Assembly (NCBI GenBank): GCA_958428235.1
Contig: CAUAFG010000007.1
Span: 1-64,000, forward strand
Source of the DNA: Faeciplasma sp900553675
GTDB taxonomy: Bacteria; Bacillota; Clostridia; Oscillospirales; Ruminococcaceae
Reading direction: 5' to 3'
Length of the DNA stretch: 64,000 nt
Part shown: positions 27,477 to 36,044 of the stretch, piece by piece
How positions within the stretch are numbered: the first letter of the stretch is position 1
How the letters are laid out: every line of letters starts with the position of its first letter
Notes under the pieces: generated by a model
What the model saw: the letters and a program-made list of their open reading frames with translations, nothing else
Databases searched by the model: none
Told to the model about the DNA's origin: nothing
Position numbers and translations under genes: made by a program

Positions 27477-28184
27477 ATGAAAATTTTTCCTGCAATTGAC
27501 ATTATCGAGGGGCGCGCAGTCCGTCTATTCAAGGGCGACTACAGTAAGAAGACCGAATACGGCAGCCCGTTGGAGATAGCCCGCGTTTTTAAAGCGGCAG
27601 GTGCCGAATACATCCACATTGTGGATTTAGACGGCGCGAAGTCGGGCGAAACGCCAAACATAAAGCTTATCTCCCAAATCGCCGCCGAAACCGGAATGTT
27701 TGTAGAGGTCGGCGGAGGGATACGCTCGCTCGCCGTCATAAAAAAGTATTTAGAAGCAGGCGTTTCAAGGGTGATTTTAGGCACAGCGGCGGTTACGGAC
27801 CCGATTCTTCTGAACGAAGCTGTATCGCTCTACGGTGAACGAATAGCCGTTGGGGCAGACGTCCTCGACGGAAAGGTAAAGATAAAGGGTTGGATAGACG
27901 ACAGCGGTCTTGGTTTGGATGAGTTTTTGGGCGGAATCGTCAGATCAGGGGTCAAGGCGGTCATCTGCACCGACATCTCCCGAGACGGCGCGATGGTGGG
28001 TCCCAACATTGATTTATACAAAGATCTGAAAAAGAGATATAGTCTTGAATTTACAGCGTCCGGCGGGATATCCTGCATGGGCGATCTTATAAAGCTGAAC
28101 AAAATCGGCATGGACTGCGCGATAATCGGCAAGGCTTACTACACCGGCGCAATAAAGCTTGAGGAGGCGTTGAAGCTTCAATGA
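27477..28184 (+). CDS. hisA: Phosphoribosylformimino-AICAR isomerase
   Basis: 235 aa, a beta/alpha barrel. The catalytic Asp residues are in FPAIDIIEGRAVRL and CTDISRDGAMVGPN; the phosphate loops are VEVGGGIRS and TASGGISC. Amadori isomerisation of ProFAR to PRFAR. Coupled to hisF by a 4-nt ATGA overlap. Start ATG at 27477, 6 nt after GAAAGGCAG-like purines. Confidence 0.97.
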   Translation: MKIFPAIDIIEGRAVRLFKGDYSKKTEYGSPLEIARVFKAAGAEYIHIVDLDGAKSGETPNIKLISQIAAETGMFVEVGGGIRSLAVIKKYLEAGVSRVILGTAAVTDPILLNEAVSLYGERIAVGADVLDGKVKIKGWIDDSGLGLDEFLGGIVRSGVKAVICTDISRDGAMVGPNIDLYKDLKKRYSLEFTASGGISCMGDLIKLNKIGMDCAIIGKAYYTGAIKLEEALKLQ

Positions 28185-28939
28185 TAACCAAAAGAATCAT
28201 TCCCTGCCTTGATGTCCGCGACGGCAAGGTTACAAAGGGCGTGCGGTTTTTAGAGAACAAGGACATCGCCGACCCTGTTGAGATGGCTGACTTTTACAGT
28301 CGCTGCGGCGCGGACGAGCTTGTTTTCTACGACATAACCGCCTCGTCTGACGGCAGAAAGATTTTCACCGACATTTTAGAGCGCGCGGCTTCGCAGGTGT
28401 TCATTCCCTTAACGGTCGGCGGAGGAATAAGCACTTTAAATGATTTTGACAGGGTGCTTAAATGCGGAGCGGACAAGGTAAGCGTCAATTCGGGGGCTAT
28501 AGCCAACCGCGGTATCATCCGCGACGCTGCCAAGGTATACGGCTCGCAGTGTGTAGTTCTAAGCGTTGACGCAAAGCGTGTCGGCGGCGGATACCACGTT
28601 TTCGCCAAGGGCGGACGGGTTGACACCGGCATGGACGCCGTTGAATGGATAAAGCGCGGCGAAGGCGAAGGCGCGGGCGAAATCGTTCTGAACTCGATGG
28701 ACGCTGACGGCGTTAAGCAGGGATTTGACCTTGAAATGCTCAGAGCCGTTTCGCAAAGTGTATCTATTCCGGTTATCGCTTCGGGCGGTGCGGGAAAGAT
28801 GGAGGACTTTTTGGAGCTGTTCACCACGCTGCCAAAGGTGGACGCCGGGCTTGCGGCTTCGGTGTTTCATTTCGGGCAGGTTGAGATTGGGGAGCTGAAA
28901 AAGTTTCTTGCTGAAAATGGGGTTAATGTTCGGGTTTGA
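28181..28939 (+). CDS. hisF: Imidazole glycerol phosphate synthase, cyclase subunit
   Basis: 252 aa, a barrel paralogous to HisA. Catalytic Asp in IIPCLDVRDGKVTKGVRF and in LNSMDADGVKQGFD; phosphate loops TVGGGIST and ASGGAGKMED. With HisH it forms IGP and AICAR. The his operon is interrupted after this gene by a 250-bp hairpin repeat before hisIE. Confidence 0.97.
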   Translation: MITKRIIPCLDVRDGKVTKGVRFLENKDIADPVEMADFYSRCGADELVFYDITASSDGRKIFTDILERAASQVFIPLTVGGGISTLNDFDRVLKCGADKVSVNSGAIANRGIIRDAAKVYGSQCVVLSVDAKRVGGGYHVFAKGGRVDTGMDAVEWIKRGEGEGAGEIVLNSMDADGVKQGFDLEMLRAVSQSVSIPVIASGGAGKMEDFLELFTTLPKVDAGLAASVFHFGQVEIGELKKFLAENGVNVRV

Positions 28940-28991
28940 TTGATGTATTATAAGGTTTGAATATATATCTAAGGTTTGATTTGACTGCGAG

Positions 28992-29238
28992 TTTGTGCAG
29001 TCATGGACGCATTTCATGCGCCCATAGGAAGACCCCCGACTGAGGGTAGCGTTAGGCTTCGCCTACCGTCTCCCACGCAAAAAGAGTCCACCGGACTCTT
29101 TTTGCTCCCTCTCCTGCGTTTCGCTTCGCTGGGGATTTCGCTCCCTGCGGGGAGCGACTCGGGGCGCTGCCCCAAGACCCAGCCACCCTTTCGAGAAAGC
29201 GTGGACGGAAAGCTTTTAGTTTTTTGCTTTTGAAAGTT
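28992..29238. repeat. Hairpin-array repeat family B, copy 2
   Basis: About 247 bp, filling most of the 319-nt gap between hisF and hisIE. It has the same scaffold as copy 1 (TTTGTGCAGTCATGGACG, CGCCCATAGGA, AGTCCACCGGACT, CCCTCTCCTGCGTTTCGCT, a GCTTTTGAAA end), but several hairpin modules differ. Examples here are AGGC/GCCT, AAAAAGAGTCC/GGACTCTTTTT, CTCC/GGAG and GGGGC/GCCCC. A reading frame across it is a repeat artefact. Confidence 0.8.
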
Positions 29239-29258
29239 TGATATAGAAAGGATTTATT

Positions 29259-29906
29259 ATGATTACCATTAACGACCTCAAATTCGACGGCAACGGGCTT
29301 ATCCCCGCGATAATCGTCGATTCAAAAACCAAAAATGTCCTCACTCTCGCCTACATGAATCGCGAGAGTCTTGGCATATCCATCGATCGCGAGCTTACCT
29401 GCTTTTGGTCACGCTCCCGCGCGGAGCTCTGGCTGAAGGGTGAAACCAGCGGCAACTATCAGCACATTGTTTCCATCACCGCCGACTGCGACTGCGACGC
29501 GCTTGTTATCTTAGTCGAAAAGGACGGTCCTGCCTGTCACACCGGCTCGGACAGCTGCTTTACCAACCGTCTATACATCTCCCCCAACCGTCAGGAATTT
29601 GACTATCAGGGGCTTTACGAGCTTATAAAGGGTCGCAAAATTGAGAAAAAGGAAGGCTCCTACACCACCTATCTCTTTGAAAAGGGGTTAGACAAAATCC
29701 TTAAAAAGGTCGGCGAGGAATCCACCGAGGTCATCATCGCGGCGAAAGCCGAGGACAAGGCGGAGACCATCTACGAAATTTCCGACCTCATATACCACCT
29801 CACCGTTTTAATGGTAGAAGCCGGAATTTCTCTTGAAGACATCCGCGCCGAGCTTGCCTCGCGCCACGTTATCGACCACAAGGTTAAGCAGGAGAAGATG
29901 GTATAA
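29259..29906 (+). CDS. hisIE: Bifunctional phosphoribosyl-AMP cyclohydrolase / phosphoribosyl-ATP pyrophosphatase
   Basis: 215 aa, a fusion. HisI domain at about 1-115 with the zinc ligands in TADCDCDALVI and GPACHTGSDSCF; HisE domain at about 120-215 with KVGEESTEVIIAAK. It catalyses steps two and three of the pathway. Start after AGAAAGGATTTATT. It overlaps hisK by one base. Confidence 0.96.
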   Translation: MITINDLKFDGNGLIPAIIVDSKTKNVLTLAYMNRESLGISIDRELTCFWSRSRAELWLKGETSGNYQHIVSITADCDCDALVILVEKDGPACHTGSDSCFTNRLYISPNRQEFDYQGLYELIKGRKIEKKEGSYTTYLFEKGLDKILKKVGEESTEVIIAAKAEDKAETIYEISDLIYHLTVLMVEAGISLEDIRAELASRHVIDHKVKQEKMV

Positions 29907-30712
29907 TGCTTCAAAATCTGCACACTCATTCCAGATTCTGCGACGGTGCGGACGAGCTCGAAGACATTGTTCTTGAAGCTATAAATCAGGGCTTTGACAC
30001 CATCGGATTTTCCTCCCACAGCTTCACGCCGTTTGACGAAAGCTACTGCATGACCGACGCGGCGGGATACTTCGATAAAATTGAGGAGCTTCGCGCAGAC
30101 TATCGCGGCAGAATTACCATTCTTTGTGGCTTGGAACAGGACTACTTTTCCGCGTCGCCCTCATTTGACCTCGACTATGTTATCGGCTCGGTGCACTATA
30201 TTAAATGCAAACGCGAGTACATCCCGATTGATGAATCCTCGGATATACTTATCGACGCGGCAAATCGTTATTTCAAGGGGGACATCTACTCCTTATGCGA
30301 GGAGTACTACAAGCTTGTTGGCAAGGTCGCCGACAAGACAAACTGCGACATCATCGGGCATTTTGATCTCATTTCCAAGTTCTGTGAGACCGCTCCCGAT
30401 CTTATCGACTTCAACAACGAGCGCATAATAAAGGCGGAGGAGGAAGCAATCGAGTCTCTTATCCCCTACGGCGTGCCGTTTGAAGTGAATACAGGAGCAA
30501 TAGCGCGGGGCTTGCGGACGTCGCCCTACCCCTCGCAGCGGTGTCTTGAAAAAATCGCACGGATGGGCGGAAGCGTGATACTCACCTCCGACTGCCACTC
30601 CAAAGAAAAGCTCAGCTTCGGCTTTGACGAAGCCCGCGACCTCATCAGATGGTGCGGGTTCAGGGGCGAATGCTTCTACCGCGACGGCGGATTTCAGGTC
30701 TGCGCTTATTGA
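29906..30712 (+). CDS. hisK: Histidinol-phosphatase, PHP family
   Basis: 268 aa. PHP metal motifs: LHTHSRFCDG (HxH), FSSHSFTPFD, GLEQDYF, IGSVHYIK, IGHFDLI and LTSDCHSKE. Dephosphorylates histidinol phosphate, completing the pathway that lacks a HisB phosphatase domain. Last gene of the his cluster; the asnA promoter begins inside its stop codon. Confidence 0.94.
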   Translation: MLQNLHTHSRFCDGADELEDIVLEAINQGFDTIGFSSHSFTPFDESYCMTDAAGYFDKIEELRADYRGRITILCGLEQDYFSASPSFDLDYVIGSVHYIKCKREYIPIDESSDILIDAANRYFKGDIYSLCEEYYKLVGKVADKTNCDIIGHFDLISKFCETAPDLIDFNNERIIKAEEEAIESLIPYGVPFEVNTGAIARGLRTSPYPSQRCLEKIARMGGSVILTSDCHSKEKLSFGFDEARDLIRWCGFRGECFYRDGGFQVCAY

Positions 30713-30737
30713 CATCACGGCAAAATAATAGTATAAT
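30709..30737 (+). promoter_or_regulatory. Promoter of asnA
   Basis: TTGACA (30709-30714), 17-nt spacer, TATAAT (30732-30737): full consensus. It overlaps the hisK stop codon. Confidence 0.85.
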
Positions 30738-30797
30738 TTCAATGTTATCTTACGAGCTTTTCAGTGCGGAAAGCCCTGTTGAAAGGATTGATTTTTT

Positions 30798-31805
30798 ATG
30801 AGCAAGCTTATCATCCCAAAGGACTATCACAGCAGTCTGACGGCATACGAAACCCAGACGGCTATAGGACTTATAAAAAGGAGCTTTGAAATAAATCTGT
30901 GCCAGTCGCTCAATCTTAAAAGAGCGTCTGCACCGCTTTTTGTGGACAATTCCCGCGGACTTAACGACGATCTGAACGGCTACGAACGTCCGGTATCCTT
31001 TGAAATCAAGGAGACAGGCGGCTCGGCAGAGGTTGTTCACTCATTGGCAAAATGGAAGCGCATGGCTCTTAAGGAGTACGGCTTCCACGTCGGCGAGGGC
31101 ATATATACCGACATGAACGCCATCAGGCGGGACGAGGAGATGGACAATCTTCACTCCATCTACGTTGACCAGTGGGACTGGGAGCGCATCATCACCCGTG
31201 AGGACAGAAACCTCGATTTCTTGATGGAAACTGTGATTAAGATTGTTGACGCGGTTTGCAACACCGCCGAAATCATAACAAAGGTGTATCCGAATGTAAG
31301 GTGCCGGCTCTCGCGGGATGTCTCCTTCATCACCACTCAGGAGCTTGAAGACCTCTACCCCGACCTCACCCCCAAGGAGCGTGAAAACGAGTATCTCCGC
31401 GAACACAAGACTGCGTTTATCATGCAGATCGGCGACGTTTTAAAGTCCGGCATAAAGCACGACGGCAGAGCACCCGACTACGACGACTGGCAGCTGAACG
31501 GCGACATTATGATGTGGAACGAAACCCTCGGCTGTGCCTTCGAGCTCAGCTCTATGGGCATAAGGGTGGACGCAGATTCTCTGCGCTCGCAGCTGAAAAA
31601 GGCGGAGTGCGAGTGGCGCTCGGGTCTGGAATTCCACAAAATGCTTTTAAACAACGAGCTTCCGCTGACCATCGGCGGCGGCATAGGACAGTCAAGGCTT
31701 TGTATGCTGCTTTTGGGCAAGGCTCACATCGGTGAGGTTCAGGTTTCGGTATGGGACAGAGACACCGTTCTGGGATGTCAGAAAGCGGGAATCATGCTTT
31801 TGTAA
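30798..31805 (+). CDS. asnA: Aspartate-ammonia ligase
   Basis: 335 aa. ATP-dependent, ammonia-using asparagine synthetase with a class II aaRS-like fold. The family segments RPVSFEIKE, VHSLAKWKRMALKEYGF, YVDQWDWE and LTIGGGIGQSRLCMLLL are all intact. Start after GAAAGGATTG. A 60-nt leader shows no riboswitch or T-box that I recognise. It has its own promoter and terminator. Confidence 0.96.
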   Translation: MSKLIIPKDYHSSLTAYETQTAIGLIKRSFEINLCQSLNLKRASAPLFVDNSRGLNDDLNGYERPVSFEIKETGGSAEVVHSLAKWKRMALKEYGFHVGEGIYTDMNAIRRDEEMDNLHSIYVDQWDWERIITREDRNLDFLMETVIKIVDAVCNTAEIITKVYPNVRCRLSRDVSFITTQELEDLYPDLTPKERENEYLREHKTAFIMQIGDVLKSGIKHDGRAPDYDDWQLNGDIMMWNETLGCAFELSSMGIRVDADSLRSQLKKAECEWRSGLEFHKMLLNNELPLTIGGGIGQSRLCMLLLGKAHIGEVQVSVWDRDTVLGCQKAGIMLL

Positions 31806-31817
31806 TATCAAATAATT

Positions 31818-31857
31818 ATATCCGAGGAGGTTATTAAGCTTTCTCGGATATTTTTTT
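31818..31857 (+). terminator. Terminator of asnA
   Basis: Stem ATATCCGAG / CTCGGATAT followed by seven T. Confidence 0.85.
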
Positions 31858-31951
31858 GCCGGAATCTGCGTCAGACGTAATGCAATGTTTAATACTATTC
31901 GCCATTTAAATTGTAGACAAGAGAATGCACGAATCTGTAGGGATTAAAAAT

Positions 31952-32165
31952 CGTGCACACCGTGCACAACAGCGCATAAATATAGTTATTATCTCCAAAA
32001 TATTCTATTAATTTGTTGATATCAAACATACGTTCTTAATAAAGGGCATAAAAAAGAGTGCTTTTCCCTTTGCAATTATATTTATTCATGTGTATAATAA
32101 TATATTTGAATGATACTTTATACTTTATTAACTATATATGTAAATAACTATGCACGGTGTGCACG
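31952..32165. repeat. Widely spaced perfect inverted repeat in an AT-rich gap
   Basis: CGTGCACACCGTGCA (31952-31966) and TGCACGGTGTGCACG (32151-32165) are exact complements, 15 of 15, 184 nt apart. More GTGCA/TGCAC words lie close by (31926-31931, 32169-32173, near 32196). The 31806-32358 gap is markedly AT-rich compared with its surroundings and has no convincing gene. It may be a remnant of an inserted element or a regulatory site. Confidence 0.65.
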
Positions 32166-32358
32166 ATATGCACGATTATTAAACCTATAAAAGCCGTGCA
32201 TTCATTCGTCAGAGTTTGTATGCCTATAATTTATGTGTTAAATAGTACAATAAAATCATTGAAAAGGTCATTGCTTTTTAGTGATTATTGTGATATACTT
32301 CTATTAATTAACAAACTAAACTGTCAACACCCCCATTTTATATTGAAAGGATAACACC

Positions 32359-34041
32359 ATGGCTAACGAAATCGAAAATCAGGAAAACGACCTTCATCTG
32401 GTTGACCTATTATACCCCTCCGAGACCAAGCGCAGGGAAGCGCAGGACCGCGCAACCGCTATTGCTCAGCTGCCGCAGGACTACGTTGCGAATTTAGAGC
32501 TGGAGCTGTTATCGCGGCTTATCTGCCCCGAAAACTCGCTGAACGCTCTGCGCATACTCACCCAGCTTTCCACCGACGAGGAGGTACTCAACTACCGGCT
32601 GGACATTCTGGAGGACTTTTTAAACGTCCCGCAGCTTGAAGCCGTGCTATATGAAAACGTCCACAAGCTGTATGTAAACGAACACGTCAACATCCAAAAG
32701 CTGGGCTTGGCGGACAGCTTTTATGCCCTTAACACCCGCCTCAACTCGCTCAAAACCTTTATCGAGTGCATAACAAAATGCCACGAATTCTGCCAGAAGT
32801 TTCAGGATAAATTCCGCTCCGAGGCTCTTAAGGGGCTGGTGGAATACTTTGCCTCGGTCTACAACTCGGAATACTTCGACGAGGTTAAAAGAGAGACTGA
32901 TGAGTGCCTGAGAATCCTTGCCAAGGGCGTTAAGAGCGTGACCGTCGGCATCAATTTTGACGATATGATGAGACCCGTTGAAGCCATGCTTTTGTCCGTC
33001 TCCACCGATTCCATCAAGAAAAAGGGCAGGTTCGACTGGATATTCAAGCATTTAGACGGCGGAGCCAACCGCGCTATCGGCAGAACGCACTCCTTATACA
33101 ACGAAAACGGCGGCACAAACGACCTTGAAGCTCCGCTTTTCCGCGAGCTGAAGGAAATCAACTCGGAATACATCTCCCACCTCGACCGCGCAATCCGCGC
33201 ATACTTTAAAAAGAGCACCGAGGATATTTTAACCTTTGAAAGCCAGATGAGCTTTTACATCGGCGCAAAGCGGATTATCGACGCCGTGCGGGCAAGAGGA
33301 CTGGATATGTGCAGACCCAAATATCTTAAAATGGAGGAGCGCAGGCTTAACGCCAAGGGCGTGTTTGATTTAAGCTTCTACACCCAGATGGTATCCTCCG
33401 ACCCGATGGGAAGCCTGAAGGACAAAATCATCACCAACGACTGCACTATGGACGACAACGGCAGGTTCTTTGTTTTAACCGGCGCAAACAATGGCGGCAA
33501 AACCACCTACACCCGCGCTATAGGCATTATTCAGGTTATGGCTCAGGCGGGAATTTACGTTCCATGCTCGTCCTGCGAGATTAGCCCTGTTGACTTTATC
33601 TACACCCACTTCCCCAAGGAGGAGGAGGTAGGCTTAAACACCTCCCGCTTCACTCAGGAGTGCAAGCAGTTTAAGGTCACCGTCGACAACGCCACAAGGT
33701 ACTCAATGCTCCTTTTAAACGAGTCGATACAGTCCACCACGCCGACCGAGTGCGTTTTTATCGCGACCGAGCTTACAAAAATCTTCCGCTGCATAGGCGT
33801 GCGCGGAGTTTATGCCACCCACCTTTTAGAGCTTGCCAAGAATCTCGACAAGCTCAACGCCGAGGTTGAGGGCGACACCAAGCTTGTCAGCATTGTGACG
33901 ACTGTAGACACCACCGCCGACAACAAACGTCTTTACCGCATAGTAAAAAGCGCGCCGCAGGAGTTCGGCTACGCTCAGACGATATACAAAAAGTTCGGAG
34001 TCTCCTTTGAAGAGGTACAGAAGAGGATGAAAAATTCGTAA
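32359..34041 (+). CDS. MutS-like ATPase
   Basis: 560 aa, shorter than MutS and lacking the mismatch-binding domain. A helical lever-like region (about 1-360) precedes a MutS-type ATPase: Walker A TGANNGGKTTYTRA, a Walker B that reads MLLLNESIQSTTPTE, and the signature region GLNTSRFTQECKQ. The usual Asp of Walker B is Asn here (LNE), a variant I associate with MutS-like proteins of gut anaerobes rather than decay. Start after GAAAGGATAACACC. Role in repair or recombination not assigned. Confidence 0.82.
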   Translation: MANEIENQENDLHLVDLLYPSETKRREAQDRATAIAQLPQDYVANLELELLSRLICPENSLNALRILTQLSTDEEVLNYRLDILEDFLNVPQLEAVLYENVHKLYVNEHVNIQKLGLADSFYALNTRLNSLKTFIECITKCHEFCQKFQDKFRSEALKGLVEYFASVYNSEYFDEVKRETDECLRILAKGVKSVTVGINFDDMMRPVEAMLLSVSTDSIKKKGRFDWIFKHLDGGANRAIGRTHSLYNENGGTNDLEAPLFRELKEINSEYISHLDRAIRAYFKKSTEDILTFESQMSFYIGAKRIIDAVRARGLDMCRPKYLKMEERRLNAKGVFDLSFYTQMVSSDPMGSLKDKIITNDCTMDDNGRFFVLTGANNGGKTTYTRAIGIIQVMAQAGIYVPCSSCEISPVDFIYTHFPKEEEVGLNTSRFTQECKQFKVTVDNATRYSMLLLNESIQSTTPTECVFIATELTKIFRCIGVRGVYATHLLELAKNLDKLNAEVEGDTKLVSIVTTVDTTADNKRLYRIVKSAPQEFGYAQTIYKKFGVSFEEVQKRMKNS

Positions 34042-34105
34042 TATAAACAACAATTCGTGTTAAAACAGCATAGCGATGCAGAAGAGAATGAAAAATTCGT
34101 AATCA
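34019..34105 (+). repeat. Duplicated 3' end of the MutS-like gene
   Basis: The last codons and stop of the MutS-like gene (AGAAGAGGATGAAAAATTCG...) are repeated about 61 nt downstream with one change, so VQKRMKNS-stop is followed by an MQKRMKNS-stop echo. The 34042-34204 gap otherwise shows only a ribosome site for the next gene. Confidence 0.6.
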
Positions 34106-34204
34106 AAACCACAATCAGCAATAAGACTGCACAGGCGTTCAGAGAAAAGGACAAGAACGCTGAAAATGTCTTAAAATACAATAAGAAAGCCGGAAGGGAT
34201 TAAT

Positions 34205-35136
34205 ATGTTAAATTCAAAATTGAAAAAGTTTGCTCAGGAAAACGGTCTTACGGTTGCACACGGGGTCGCATACGGATATTTTAACGACTATCTCCTCACC
34301 CTCAGCAACAGTTCGGGAGATATTACTGCCACGTTTTCGATGTTTATCGCCGAAGATGCCAACGTTGGGATATTGAATCAATTCTTTAACAACAAAAATT
34401 TTTAGGTGAGCACCTTATACGCGGCTTGCAGGTTGGCGAGTCTAAGATGACAGTGGTGTTCCAGGGCTCCACGGGAATCGTAAAGCAGCTTTCAGAGGCA
34501 CTGACAGCCGTCACCGAAAAGCTCAGAGAGTATGGCGTGATGGGAAAGGGCTATTGCCCCTGCTGCGGTCAGACAACCAACGGCACCGAGGATATGTATC
34601 TTATAAACGGCGTTGCAATGCAGCTTCACTCAGGCTGTTTTGAATCCGTGGAAGCCGGATTTGCCGAGAACGCCGAGGCTGCCAAAACCAACGGAAGCGT
34701 TGCCACCGGCGCAGTCGGCGCAATCATCGGCGCGATAGTCGGAGCAATTCCGTGGGCTATAGTCTCGTTTTTGGGATGGTTCGTGGGATATCTCGGATTC
34801 TTAATCAGCCTTGCCTCCTGCAAGGGCTATGAGCTGCTTCATGGAAAGGAAACAAAGCTTAAGGGAATAATCGTGCTTGTGGTATCGCTTATAGCGGTTA
34901 TTCTTGCCGAGTATGTCGCAATGCTCGCGTCGCTGATGAAGGAATTTCCCGGAACGCCTTTAAGCACCTGCTTTGTCACCCTTAATGCAGCTATCAGATA
35001 CGAACCCGAAATGCAGGCAATAGTTATAAAGGATCTTCTTATGGGATGGCTGTTTGCAGTGCTGGGCATAGCTTCCGTCATCAAGCAGATTTTTACAAAC
35101 GTTAAGCAGAACAACGGCGAGATTATCAAGCTGTAA
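34205..35136 (+). pseudogene. Zinc-ribbon membrane protein split by a -1 frame change (possible recoding)
   Basis: Frame 1 (34205-34405, 66 aa, start after GGAAGGGATTAAT) stops at TAG. The -1 frame is open from 34390 and runs to 35136. Joined at 34396-34402 they give one protein of about 305 aa: a soluble N-terminal domain (about 1-115), a CPCCG zinc ribbon, then about four membrane segments. The junction is the heptamer A AAT TTT directly before TAG, a canonical -1 slippery pattern. It could also be a one-base loss in an A5T5 run. Family unknown to me; similar zinc-ribbon membrane proteins are common in gut Clostridia. Confidence 0.7.
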
Positions 35137-35167
35137 AGTTAAGTAAAACGCAAAAAGAGGTTTACAT

Positions 35168-35947
35168 ATGAAAATAGGAGTGTGCCTTTCGGTATTCGAC
35201 GATAAAATCGAGCGTTTCAACGAGCTTGGAGCGGACTATATCGAAACCAACCTTACCCAGCTTTCGGAGCACAGCTTTTCCGAGATTGAGGAGCGCCAAA
35301 GGCTGCTTTCGTCTCTCGGGGTGGAGTGCTATTCCGGCAACTGTCTTTTCCCCGGCGACATCCGTCTGACCGGCGAGGGCGTGGACATGGAAAGAATCTC
35401 TAAGTATATAGAGGATGTTTTTGCCAAGGCGGAAATTCTCGGACTTAAAATAGCGGTGTTCGGCAGCGGCAGGTCAAGAAGCATACCCGAAGGATTCCCC
35501 AAGGACAAGGCGCACGACCAGCTGAAAAGGCTGCTGGGCGATATAATCGCGCCTGCGGCGGAAAAGCACGGCATAGTGTGCTGTATAGAGCCTTTGAGGC
35601 ATCAGGAAACCAACGTATTCAACACCTGCACCGACGCGGCAAAGCTCATCCGCGAGGTGAACAGCAAGAACGTCCGGCTTTTGGTAGACCTTTACCATAT
35701 GGATATGGAGGGTGAGCCTCGCAGGGTTCTTTCAGAGCTTGGCGACATCTTAAGCCATGCCCATATAGCAAGCGCAAAGAACTCTCGCGCAATCCTTCAC
35801 GAGGGGGACGGCGAGGATTACGGCGAATTTTTTGCGATACTGAAAAGTATCGGCTATCAGGGCGGAATATCGCTTGAAGGCGGCGCCGGAGAGGATTTCT
35901 GCTCAGGTGTTAAAAGCTCTATAGCGTATCTGCGGACGCTGATATAA
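35168..35947 (+). CDS. Sugar phosphate isomerase/epimerase-like TIM-barrel protein
   Basis: 259 aa, xylose-isomerase-like barrel. Likely metal-binding residues lie in CIEPLRHQETN (Glu), LLVDLYHMDMEGE (Asp, His), HAHIASAKN (His) and the C-terminal ISLEGGAG (Glu). Acts on a sugar or cyclitol; the exact substrate is unknown. Start 35168 after AGAGG. It precedes the GH44 gene by 97 nt on the same strand. Confidence 0.85.
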   Translation: MKIGVCLSVFDDKIERFNELGADYIETNLTQLSEHSFSEIEERQRLLSSLGVECYSGNCLFPGDIRLTGEGVDMERISKYIEDVFAKAEILGLKIAVFGSGRSRSIPEGFPKDKAHDQLKRLLGDIIAPAAEKHGIVCCIEPLRHQETNVFNTCTDAAKLIREVNSKNVRLLVDLYHMDMEGEPRRVLSELGDILSHAHIASAKNSRAILHEGDGEDYGEFFAILKSIGYQGGISLEGGAGEDFCSGVKSSIAYLRTLI

Positions 35948-35960
35948 CCGCAGCAAATTT

Positions 35961-36035
35961 CCAATAAATATCTTTCCAATACAACATCTTACCAAATAAC
36001 ATCTTCCAATATAATGCATACCAATATAAGAAAGG
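35961..36035 (+). repeat. Five imperfect 14-16-nt tandem repeats before the GH44 gene
   Basis: Units beginning CCAATA(A/C/T) or CCAAATA and ending in variants of ATCTT start at 35961, 35976, 35992, 36006 and 36021; the last runs into the ribosome site. Together they make up almost the whole spacer between two genes. Confidence 0.65.
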
Positions 36036-36044
36036 ACAAATGAC

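Noticed and set aside
30738..30797. T-box or riboswitch before asnA
   Set aside because: The leader is only about 60 nt and lacks a T-box sequence or a known aptamer pattern.
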